The position numbers were made by a program, and so were the translations under genes. From contig JAWQRO010000366.1 of NCBI GenBank assembly GCA_033557835.1, forward strand, positions 1-41,345: a stretch of 41,345 nt of DNA, written 5' to 3'. Origin of the DNA: Helochares maculicollis (taxonomy: Eukaryota; Arthropoda; Insecta; Coleoptera; Hydrophilidae). Below are positions 11,172 to 22,310 of this stretch, piece after piece. Under the pieces are notes generated by a model. It was not told where the DNA came from. It ran no database searches and saw nothing but the letters and a program-made list of their open reading frames with translations. Each line of letters opens with the position of its first letter. Within the stretch, counting starts at the first letter, position 1.

Positions 11172-12964
11172 GTAAGATCTAAGCCGCCTAAGCAGGGCTT
11201 AAGCCAGGAGAGAAGTTTTTTTCTAGGTGGACAAAAAATTTGTAGCTCTTGTATAATGAAATTTTATTTACTTTTCTCACTTGTTTGGAACACTTTTATA
11301 TGATATATAGCAGCAATTGTCCCGACCTTGGATGAATTTTAGCATTGTAATGAATTATTTTCCCCGTTATTACTGGTCAACATTTGATTCCGCTTCAAAT
11401 TACACCTTTCATTATTATTAACGCCCTCCTGACAACAGAAAACTAAAATTATGATACTCATTAGAACTATTAAGTTAAATTATGAAACACAATGACTATT
11501 TCAAATCTATAAGTAACACATAACCATCATCCAATTACTGGTTTAATCTTTATCAGCCGCCACTCAAACTACAGACGAAATTAGTTTCTGACCAAGAACT
11601 TATTTACTTTCAATTCTACCACTTCCCAGATAGTCATAGAAGCAAAGTTTAAAATTATATAAGCAAGAGCTTAGAAAATGAAATTATAAGAGACAGAAAC
11701 ATTCCATGATATAAGAGACGAAAACATCCCATGGTCAATCGCAATGTATAGTAAATTGTTCCAAAATAAATACACGTATCAGGACACAAAAATTATAAAA
11801 GCTTATCGCAAATTAAATATCAGAGCAATATATAATTCCAATATCCACACAAAGTACTGCTAAACATAGAAATATTTCATTATAGTTGACAACGTGTGGT
11901 GTTTATCAAATTCGCATGAAAGAAAATAATATATCCAACATAGTACTTGGAACAAATTTAGCACACGTAAAGGACCACATTAATGTTATGCCTGGTTGAT
12001 ACAAAGAAATATATTTTTCAGCCTGTCTAAGAAGACATACATAATATCCACAAGATCTTTGTTTAACTTGATACATGATCTTAAAACTCAATAGGACCAT
12101 ACTGCATTTATTAAGAAAAATCAAAATCACAAATCTTCTTACTCTTTACACAAAACTAGGAAAATATTAAAAGTCATCTACTTTCTTAGAATCATTTAAC
12201 TTTTATGCGATACTTTTAGATGCAGTGTAAAGACCTATAATTACCAAAACCAAAACATCACTGATGCACTCAATTCTGTAAGGATAGTTTTACATCAAAG
12301 CAATAATTTGCATAATTTAAGCACTCAATTCTACCGAGAATAATTATTCTGATGTAGGAAAAAGTCTGCAATTGAATAAAGAACCAAAATTTTGGCCTGT
12401 ATATTTTTAGACGAAAATTAAAACTAAAAATAGGTTATAAATTTCTCGAATTGTTTTACAACTTCAAGGAACTCCGCTCGACATAATTTCTATGAAAACT
12501 ATTAGGTCCCAACATATACCTTTGCCAAAAAAGAGTAGATTTTATGAGATAAACTTTAATAACAAAGATAATTAGCAGTATAAATAAAATAGATAAAAGT
12601 GGTAAGAGCATAAGCATGGTGATATATCCGTGGTATGGGGCAACTAAAATCTGATGCATTTTAAAAATAATTCAGTTTGGAAAGCCTCTTTCGGAGTTCA
12701 AAAAATAGGTTAATCAAATACGCGTATCGATCTAAAAAAACGATATTACAATATGGATTCTGTTCCCAATTTAATCAAGATATTATATAAATATCAAACC
12801 AGTAGAAGCAGCAATTTGTAACTAGATTGTCTTTGTTATAACAGGAAAATATATTGAAAATCGCTAGCTATTAACATCTTTATTCCAAAACATAATTTCT
12901 GTCTAAACCTTAAAAATTGCTTCTGTTAAAATAATTGAAATAATACCGGATTTTCCCTAATAAA
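11172..12964. other. AT-rich stretch with small duplications
   Basis: No gene is supported. The interval holds a 25-base tandem duplication (11685-11733, listed separately) and a direct repeat GCACTCAATTCT at 12266-12277 and 12321-12332, 55 bases apart. Minus-strand frames at 11906-12130 and 12456-12659 are AT-rich and hydrophobic without recognisable motifs. Confidence 0.55.
11685..11733. repeat. two-copy 25-base tandem duplication
   Basis: The 24-base copies at 11685-11708 and 11710-11733 both begin TATAAGAGAC and end CCATG, differing at three positions. One base separates them. This is a small local duplication. Confidence 0.8.
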
Positions 12965-13335
12965 ATACTGTAATCACTCTCGTTATACTAAAGCTTATAT
13001 CAATATTAGGTGCCAACTATAAATTTTCTGGAATTTATTTGCAAAAAACTGAACCAACTGCATATTTTCTTCATAATCATTAAATTCTTTACTTTTTACC
13101 AAGTGCTGCAAAGTTTGTAATAAATAATAATTTTATAATGCCATATCAGGACTATACGGTGGATGTGCAACACATTCCAACCAAGCACCAATTATTTGTC
13201 AGTCGCTTGTTTTGAACTGCATCAGATGTATCTGTATTGTTTTGATTTGGTCATCAACTTAAATGAGACGACCAGAGCGTTCCTTATCTTTACGTGGAAA
13301 ATAACCTGAACAAAATTTGGCAAACCGATATTGAA
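12965..13335 (-). pseudogene. mariner transposase relic with internal deletion
   Basis: Read on the minus strand from about 13327, the sequence encodes RFAKFCSGYFPRKDKERSGR, then after an in-frame stop VDDQIKTIQIH. This matches the end of the mariner DNA-binding domain, where a WFxRFRSGxF...DKxRSGRPxxVDD pattern is usual. About 60 bases later comes LECVAHPPYSPDMAL (around 13130-13180), the mariner block with the third catalytic aspartate (HPPYSPD). Then comes QFFANKFQKIY (about 13024-13056), a C-terminal mariner block. In an intact element these first two blocks are separated by well over 400 bases holding the first two catalytic aspartates, so most of the core has been deleted. Stops and frameshifts confirm it is dead. 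I could not identify the terminal inverted repeats, so the boundaries are approximate. Confidence 0.82.
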
Positions 13336-14902
13336 ACTAATATCCTCTTAAGGCCTAACTCCAGTTATGTAATCCATGGTTGCTTAGATTTTGTTTTTTA
13401 AACTGGAAATTGCAATTAAATTAATGATGCCTTGCAGAAAGTATTTCACTACAAATGAATAGACAGGAATAGCTAAATCTATCTTTTCATAACAGTAATC
13501 AAAAATATTTTCACTCTCATGCTATACATACATAAAGAAAACTATGTATTCATCGATCTTTTATTGAGACGAAATAAGAAAAAGCGGTCTGCGAATCTAC
13601 TAATAGAAATTTCCTCTAGAACGATTTTCATTAGTAAACAACGAGCTATTTTCTACACATTTTAATAAATATATTCCGGTTCTTATTTACGTCAATTCCA
13701 ATTATATCGGAAATAGGAAAATCGATGCTTGAATGCAAGGGCGTATTTGTCATCCTAGATACAAATTTAATCTTACGAGGGGGAGGAGTAACAAGAGAAG
13801 GAGAAGATTGAGGTTGTTGTTCTTACTTACATTTTATTTTGTTTGTTCGAAGTTTTGCAAGGATCGAAGAAGCTACGGTCGCGTGTAGGCAGGCATAATA
13901 ACTTCGTTTTACCACCCCAGAAGCTCGATCGTAAATTGTGGCAGTGTAAGGATTAACACCGAACAGTTGTAAAATCTACATAGATTTCGTGGTTTTATTG
14001 TTACCCTACTTAAAAATTTAATTCGGTTGTCGCAAAGAACTTTTCCAATCTTACCATGTATAGGAAAAACGGAGCGAAGAAGAAAAACACAATTTTCCAT
14101 GACTGAAAGCATGAGATATTTACTTCTTACGCTAGAGAATTCTGTAAAAAACTATAGTACAACATTATTTTAATACCCTATAAGGTGAATAATTGCAAAA
14201 TTTAATGATTAAATCCTTGCACCATAAAGCAAAAGTTTTCAAACAAACCGAATCCATTGCACAGACATCCCCTAATGAAGGCTGCTTTTGAAATATAATG
14301 CACTACGCCTGCATGCAATGGTTTTGATATAAAAGACAATTCATTATATTCCACCTCCGGCATAAATGAATCCCTCTTGCAAACTTTGTGAACCCAATAC
14401 GGGATGAACGTTAGCCAAGCAAGGGAGGTAACAAATATGAACCTTATTAGAAAGATGTCGAAAGCACCTGCCGTAGATATGTCAGAGGTACACTGTAGCG
14501 ACAAAAGATATTGATTTTGCAAACATCGGAGTACATTTTCCTTCCACATACAAAAATCAACAACGCAATGCATTTGGATCTTTTTTTATTTCTAAGAACT
14601 TAACTTCATATTAAAGTTTTTACTCTCAGAAATTTATACTTTTCTCTTAGAATTAAAGTGATTCCAGAAATTTGTTTTACTTGCAGACAAATTCAATTTC
14701 TTGTTCGTTTCAATGCATTTTTGTCTTCGAAACGTTTTACAACGGGTTATTTTCTTATCTAGGGCTTTTTATCTTCCATAAATTTCCTTTCGTACTATTT
14801 TTAAGATCCATAGCTTTTCAGAAATGTATTTTGATACATATTCTATTTTAATATGTGATATTATTTTTCAAGTGTTTTTATAAAAACTTCTATTTGTTTC
14901 AG
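13336..14902. other. intron-like stretch left of the coding exon
   Basis: No exon is firmly supported. Both strands are partly open at 14200-14575: a 123-codon minus-strand frame (14202-14573) and a 36-codon + frame from ATG at about 14406. Neither has a recognisable motif. The interval ends in a pyrimidine-rich acceptor (TTCTATTTGTTTCAG) at 14902 that defines the coding exon. Confidence 0.55.
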
Positions 14903-15329
14903 GCTCAAAAAGAAAACACAACGCAGGCAAACAAACGAATGGTGAAGGTCAAAGAAGATCCGCCTATGGCTGAGATAAAACCGCCGTCGACATCTTCGGG
15001 CTCGTCACACAGCACGAATTACACGCGGAAACCGCGAATTCCGAATCAAGTGCACTATCATCCCCCATTGCACCACTTTCCGTTCCATCACTATTGCTAT
15101 TATTCCACCCCGGGGGCGGAGGATCCCTCCCAACGCTCTAACGGGGTGAACAATTCCACCCCTGCAAAGTTCTATTTCGGGCCGGGCTTCGAGCCGCAAA
15201 TAGACCTCAACGCGTATGGGGCGGGCCCCAGTCGGCCTTCACAGAGTAGCGAACATGTCGTCTTATTCCACGTCAATCCCGGAGTGGTCATCAGCCTTCA
15301 GGTTGGCAACCGAATGGAAGTCCTAACAG
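14903..15329 (+). CDS. mtgo: internal coding exon of an FNDC3-family gene (N-terminal region)
   Basis: The exon lies between a strong acceptor (TTTGTTTCAG ending 14902) and donor (CAG before GTGAGC at 15330). It has 142 complete codons plus one base, so it ends in phase 1 and the next codon (glycine) is split. It is much richer in GC than the flanks and has clear coding codon use. Residues 13-35 are basic then Ser/Thr-rich. Residues 50-67 are a His/Tyr/Pro-rich tract (VHYHPPLHHFPFHHYCYY). Residues 87-110 are Gly/Pro-rich. Residues 118-136 read HVVLFHVNPGVVISLQVGN, matching the FNDC3 N-terminal signature (human FNDC3B has VILVQVNPGETFTIR followed by a short run and GP). Known family: proteins with a proline-rich N-terminus, several fibronectin type III domains and a C-terminal membrane anchor; Drosophila miles to go acts in motor neuron terminal growth. 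No FN3 domain is in this window. The true start may be ATG at 14939 (residue 13) or 14966 (residue 22) with the rest as leader, or an upstream exon. The assignment rests on one motif recalled from memory. Confidence 0.75.
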
Positions 15330-17599
15330 GTGAGCAAACAGCAGTTTCATTTTGTCTTAATTGCGGAAATTTCCCATTTCTCAATCGGAAACTAGCTCGT
15401 CTAAGATGAAATTTATAGTTAACAATACTGTCAACTTTAATAGGTAATTATTTGACATTGACTTGATGTTGGGCAACAGTTGTTTGGTAGAAAATTTTAT
15501 TTGTGCAAGAAAATTTTACCTGTTATTTATTTATACTTTATTAAAAATACACTTCGTTGAGAATGGAGCAGTGGAAAATTCCTACTATCAATTATACTTT
15601 AATAAATATCGTACATCTAATTTCGAACTCACAAATAAGCCACGTGAGTTGTCCAGAATCAAAATTCAATAATGACGAACTAATGAGCGCCGTTAAGTGT
15701 GGCCCATTACACTATCGGAATAGTGAAAAAATTGGATAGGTAGGGTCCTTGAACTAAATGAAAAACAAAAAAAAACATTTCTACGTTTGTCTATTCATAA
15801 ATCTGTTTTTGAAACATATCATCAATTGTAATGATAAATGGATAGAATATGAAAATCAATAACGTGTAGCACAATGGATATATAAGAATGAATCACCAAA
15901 ACCCTCACTTCATCTAAAGAACCTAATGATAAGTGTTTGATAGTCTAGATTAGATGAAATGAGCTCATGAAATCTGATTTATGGATCATGTAACTAAATG
16001 AATAAAATGATGTAAAATCTTGAAAAAAAAACTACCTTGATTGGTCGTCAGATCGACTCTTATTTTTCTGCATGATAACGCTAGACCACACACTTTACCT
16101 ACTTAGTCAGTAATTTGAAGCTGGACATTTGTAAGAATTAAACGAGCTACTTGTATTTTGTTTTCACTTCTTTAAAAAGTGCTAACATGATTGGCAACAA
16201 TAAACCACTTGAATTTCAATTTTAAACAACACTTTTGGTGTTAGATAAATCAAGAACACCAGAAACATTAGAAGAAACATGTACTTTTTCTAAAATTCGT
16301 TAGTTTTAACCACTGAAATAGTGACTAATTTTTACTAATTTTCGAAATCATTCGCAAATAGTTCTCTTACTTTTAAGCAAAAATTCCAAAATTTCAATTT
16401 TTATATTTATACCATTTTTAGACTGCGGCATGTACGATTCGTTAAAATACTATTAATCTCTTGTTTTACCTTCTTGCAAACGGAAAATCAAAATTACAGA
16501 GGCAATGTGTCCACGAAATGTCATTCTCGTTTTTGACTTTCTTCTACATTTGGTCAAGGCAGTTGTTTAAAAGCCTAACGTTAAAATTTAGTAAATAGGT
16601 TTGTGAGTTTGTGGCTAGTATTGAATAACAAAAAAATTGGAAGTGATCTGTTTGCTTATACATTTTAATACTAAACCCGTGTAAACTCAAATAATTGAGG
16701 TAAATAATGTTATGTGGAGCGTTATAAATTAAAATATATTGAAGAAATTCAAGACAAATATTTCTAAGTCTTAGTTGTCCGTGGTCTTAAAAACCATATT
16801 TAAAGTATTAATTCTAATAAAATATGTTTTGACTTTTAATTGCTCACAGATACCCTATATTTTATTTACAGTTTTAACTCGCTAGCTATACTCATTCATT
16901 AACTTCAAACATAATGCACACCCAAAATAATAATATCTATTCTAAGAATCAATTTTGTTTATTACTTGATAAAGTAAAAAAAGTTGCGGCTAAATACCAT
17001 TAATAATTTTATAGTATGTCGATATTTATAGAATTACATTGAAAGACATTACAGCATATTTATCGTAAACATTTTATGGTTTACTAGTGCTGTGATTCAC
17101 GCCTAATAAAATTTCATAAATATTTTTAATTATATGGATTTGATACATAAATACTTCCATTGTTTTATATTTAAACATTATTAAAACGCGATTCATTGAC
17201 AAACAATGGGCTGAAACACCGATGGTAATCCCTATAAAATTTTAATAATATTAAAGTATATACTGAATGCATGTTATATTATCTTCTAATCAGCAATATT
17301 TTTCAATCCAAAAATCGGCTGTAAATTGTGCTGATAATAAGCTTATCGAAAACAAAAATTTTATTGCACTGTAAATTGTATTTTTGTGAGGATGACTAAG
17401 AATGTTGTTATTTCATTGCTCTTAGCATATGGTGATGTTTTTCTACAACCAGCCACTTGCATTTAGCACCAAAGCTCTGTTTATGTCAGTGGGCTCCGAG
17501 TCTAAACAAATTGTTATAATATTGTCACGTTCGCACAGAAAAAGTCTATAAATATATTTCAATTACTATCTATAACCAATGATCTAATTGCGGTTTTAT

Positions 17600-17860
17600 T
17601 ATGAAAACATACATCAGCCAAAAAGCAGACGGTCGTTGTTACAAATTCCATTTGACTGATGCGGGCTAGGAGCGATTGTTAGCTGGAGTAAACCAAAATG
17701 ACGTCAGACAAATTTTCATATACAAATTCTGGTCACCCGGAACGTGTAAGATACCAATTTTGAGCCGATACTGCTATCAACTGAACGTGCTTCTGAGAAT
17801 TTAGCGCGATTAGCATATTTCTGCAATTTTAATAAATATTTAGCTATATCAAGAATCGTA
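17600..17860. promoter_or_regulatory. candidate regulatory island with CRE palindrome
   Basis: This block is more complex and GC-richer than the surrounding intron. It contains a perfect CRE, TGACGTCA, at 17699-17706 and no long frame on either strand. It is a plausible enhancer responsive to bZIP (CREB/ATF) factors, but one site is not proof. Confidence 0.22.
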
Positions 17861-20737
17861 TAATGCAAATCGTTATTCAGAAATCAATTATGCAGAATTT
17901 AAATTTTTCTTGAACCTTAATAACTAATAATAATCCCATGTAGACAAATATTTGTTTGTCCCGCTGTTTTATTTTTGTGTATAGATAATTTATTCCGGTC
18001 TCTTTGGTGACAAAAATTAACTCGAAGTGCTTATTGTGATAGCTGTTGAATGAAATAATTATTTTCTTAAAATATTCAAATAGACGAAATCGGTCTAATC
18101 TTTAAATGACCAAACTGAAGGGATATTTTCGAGGTAAACATTTTAAACTAGTTTGTACGGAAGATCACTTTTTTTAAAAGAATTAATAGGAATACAAGGG
18201 GTTAGTAAAATTTGACTGGCTTTGAAGTATAAATATTTGTTTTTTTATTATTAATAATTATGTTTAGATAGAATTATACTAAAGCATAATACGCTGTAGT
18301 TTTCTTGCTAATATATTTTTAATCGTATAAGAATCGGATTTTTATGCAGTAACGAGTTATTGTTTTCAAATAAGGAAACTGTTGCCAGTTCAATGCGTAT
18401 GCAGAGAGATAACAAATCAGTCATAAATATTCAGCAGCTGAAAAAAACTAGTACATCCATTTGTCCGTAATTTTGCAATTAAAAGCGCTACAAATCATCC
18501 ATTGATAGCGAAACAATGGGTTTTAAAAATCACGATTTATATCGGATAATGGTGAATGCTTGCGAAAATTTTGCAGCAGATCGAGGAAGAAGTGAAAGTA
18601 GGAAATCATCGTCAGATCTGCAGCTATAAACCGTCCGTGTATTGGAACGCTTGTTAATGCATTGAAATTACTGACTTATTTCGCATAGACATTAATTTCA
18701 TCATAATAACTTGCAGCAAGGTTCAAATTTATTAGTTTTAATATAGATTGAAGGGTTACATAACGGTGTAATGATGGAGGTTTTGGATGATTGCGGACGT
18801 CATCCTGAGTGATTGAAGCACGGACGGATTGAAGTCTTACGATCGTTTGAAAATGAAAGTTATCAAACTGTGAAAATAAGTGACTTCGTTAAATCAGTGA
18901 CCTTTTTTTCAATTTTATTTGCAAGTTTAGAAAGTATGTTTATTGCTGTTATGGTATATAGTGACATATCTAAATTCAAGGTTCGTTTCAGTTATTGTTC
19001 TATGTTGAACCTACATGTGTGTATACTGTATACACAACAGATTCGATATCTTCATGTGACCTTTTTCTAGACAGCGCAAATTATCATTTTCAGATCGTGA
19101 TTTATGTGACGGGAAAAAATCAAAATCAGACTGGTATGGAAACCATTAATCTTTTCCATAAGCTTAAATAGAATTGCAGAAAAACTCTGACAATCTACAC
19201 TTAAAATTAAATAGTTTCGTACGCAACTAGTTCAAACCGATATTTGAGTTTGGCCGGTATAATACAACATTTTTACGAAACATACATATATTTTTCTTTT
19301 TTTAATTATGTAAAGGGCTGTAAATCACAAGGATGGCAGTTAGACGAAGGTTGTGATGACTTGCCCATTTTGCTAATTTAGTACCTGCATCATAGTGTTC
19401 TAAATACAAATAATTATTGATTGCGGCAATATCATGGATGTATGGTCCAGAATGTATACTGAAAATAGCGAACAATTGCCGGTAATTTGCAATTCATACA
19501 CTCGGAATGATTGTTTTTTTATGACTTTACATGTACATACTATGAATAAGACTATTAGTTGGAGATAGGCTCGTGTAAATAACGATAAATTTAGGTTGTG
19601 ACTTGCTGGACGTACCAAAGGCTCGTAATTGCTTTGCATAAACGCCCACCGAAGGCTAAACAATATCGGAATGGAAATTATTTAAAAAGTTAACAACGGA
19701 ATAAATTCGTTCGATGGGATATTTCAATTAGCTGGATTCGTGGGCGAATGCGACCTTTGCCCGGCTTAACCTATTCTTCTTCAGTTTAAAAATGTTTTAT
19801 CTCATCAGTACGGATTGAAAATAATGATTCCAGCTAGTATGTAGCAATAATCAGTCGGTTTGAGTTCTCCGTATCTGCGTTTAGGCGAATAATATTATAA
19901 TTCCTATGTTTTAATGGTATGAGAAATAAAAATCTATGTGCGAAACTAAACTAAATTATGAAATAAATATCTAAAAGGCCTTTCATTACATAAATACGTA
20001 TTGAATTAGGCTATAAAAAATCATAGTGAAGTACATAAACACTGGATAAAATGGGAAATTAACTAAAATAAGCTAAGTTAATCACAGCAATAGCACCAAA
20101 AAGAACATTAAGGAAACAAAATAAATATCCAGACCATCAAAGTAATGCTCCAATGGTAAAATTTAAAACTTGTTCGAAACAAAAGATTTTTGATGATTTA
20201 ATTATAGTGGATACGCATTTTAGTGTAGAAATTTATATTTTTACATTCTTTTATTTGTTGTGGGGATCAGTTCTTATAAAGTGCATCATTTTTGAGTAAT
20301 AAACGATTAATGAAAAGTCTTTTACGTTGATTTTGCTATTTTTATGCGTTTTAATTGAGAAAATAAATGTGCACATATGAGACAAAATGTTCTCAATTTA
20401 AAGTTCAAGAGTTTTGGGTTAATTGTTTATAACTCATAAATGATGCATTTTATGAAGAAAAATTATTCCCACAAAACACTAAACTTTATATCTTTACACA
20501 AATCTAAAGCAAAAATATAATCTACAAACAAACCTTTTGAACTATTCTGAATTTCAAAAGAAGATTTCTCTAAACCACAGGAGCTAAACAAAAATACCCG
20601 CTGAGTGGTTGCCTTCATATGTTTTCTATTGCCATTTTTCACGTGTTCATCCTTACACTTGCAACAGTCGCTACGATACACATATTAATATTCTGAATCC
20701 CGAAGACTTGACTTATACAAGTGTATAGTTTCGTAGA

Positions 20738-20751
20738 ATTTGCATGCAAAT
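20738..20751. promoter_or_regulatory. palindromic POU octamer pair
   Basis: ATTTGCATGCAAAT is a perfect 14-base palindrome made of two overlapping octamers (ATTTGCAT and ATGCAAAT), the classic POU-factor site. It lies in a moderately complex intron block (20690-21020) that also holds TAATTAG. The sequence match is exact; function as a POU dimer site is inference. Confidence 0.4.
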
Positions 20752-21399
20752 AGATCGCCCGTACGCCAATCCCCATCTTAATTAGTTAAGAGATGATCAA
20801 GAGTTGTTTTCTAGTAAATGCCAGATTGAAATATCGAACTGTTAGAACGCCCTATTGATCCAATCCTTTCTTAGTCAGACATCTCCGGCATACAATGACC
20901 TCTCCTTCGAAACTAGTCTTTGAATCTAATTAGTATTAGGTAAGTGACAATAGACTTTAAGATGAGTTTCGTGGTTTGCAGCATCTAAATCCATCGAGGA
21001 CGTTGAAACCCGCACGTAGCACCTAATAATACACTGATATAAAGCGATAAGTGAAAGCTAGAACTGCTTCTATTACTTTTCAATTTTAAACTTTATACTT
21101 GCTAAATGTCAAGGAATGGTGAATAGACATTTTCGCAAGATAAAATGGATTAGCTTTAGGTAGGTATATACGTTGTATTTGCTAAATTCAGGTTTATTTA
21201 TGTAATGGCATCTTTACTTTTAAAGGTTGTGCAATAGTATATTGTATTGAAATACACTCGACCGGTGATAATTTCAACTAGAGCCCAACTGCAACATAGA
21301 AATAGTAAACTGGTACGATTCGTGCATCATTCCTCATAACGAAATTTATATTCCCCTGAAAGACAAATATGATGTGAAATTAAGCTACCAAGAGGCGAA

Positions 21400-22310
21400 A
21401 TTAAGCATCTCAGATGTGGCTTTTGAGATTGAGCGACTCGTCTCTTTCTGTTTTCCCCCCACCTCGCTTTAAATATGTTGAACTAAGTGGAATAATTAGG
21501 AATGTAGTGAACTGCAAGTCTGTTACAAATTTAAATTTATCAGCGGAAGCATGTGAGAAGAGCTTCCGTCAATTTCCACGCCTCCTGGCTACTTCGTCTT
21601 TGTTTCTACTTCCACCATTAGCGAATAAATAATAAAATTTAGGTTCGCCACAATCAAAAACTTTGGCAGACACACTTAATCATTCTCCGCGCCCAAATAA
21701 ATAATAACTGTCTAAAAATTTGTAGCTGCCAACAATTGCTCAGCAGCTGTATATAAACCTAATAAACCTGTAAAAACTTCTAAATATGTCATACCTTATA
21801 CGGGATCCGTACATTTATCTCTGTTATTGTAGTCGTTATACTTATTTAGTTTATTACCTGCTCATATTTGGCGCAAAGGTTCCTTGTTGCTCCTTTAATA
21901 TTCGCTTATTAACTACTATTAGTTTGACCATATGCGAGGAAATTTCTTCCACTTAACGCCCAATTTGGGGCCGGTATCTAATTAATATATACATTTGCAT
22001 AATAAATATGGAAAATACAGTGACAGCCTACGGGGTAGCATTTTTCTTTTTACTTTGAGACAAAAGGGGAAAACAAATAAAGGCCATAATGTTTGTTTAC
22101 TACCAAGCACCTCCATTTTACAGCTCGACAATAAAAACGGGAGTATCTGCAATCGGAAAAAATCTGCACAACGCTCCATAGGCATAAAAACGAATGGTTT
22201 CATTTAAAACCTCTAATTTGAAAATTTATGGCGATTTCATCAGCCATAAAATTGTAAAAGCCTGTGTAAGATTTGTTTATAGATTACAATACCCCGTATA
22301 ATTGCTTTTT
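21400..22310. promoter_or_regulatory. candidate enhancer block
   Basis: A run of higher-complexity non-coding sequence is interrupted by AT-rich spacers. The part at 21990-22260 holds several TTTATGG/CCATAAA motifs (Caudal/Hox-type sites) and is partly open in frames of both strands, which argues for conserved non-coding sequence or chance rather than one gene. A pyrimidine-rich tract TTTTCCCCCCACCTC occurs near 21450. Confidence 0.22.

Noticed and set aside
11022..11303. 93-codon + frame crossing the tandem donors
   Set aside because: It starts at a non-ATG codon, runs through the splice donors into AT-rich sequence and has no recognisable domain.
12456..12659. Hydrophobic minus-strand frame next to the first mariner relic
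   Set aside because: No motif or link to the transposase; AT-rich codons encode Leu/Ile/Phe by default.
14202..14573. 123-codon minus-strand open frame close to the coding exon
   Set aside because: It is long for this composition, but I see no family motif, signal or codon pattern, and the opposite strand is also partly open.
221..17706. Two perfect TGACGTCA sites treated as a joint signal
   Set aside because: An 8-base palindrome is expected by chance roughly once in a window of this size, so two copies 17 kb apart are not significant together.
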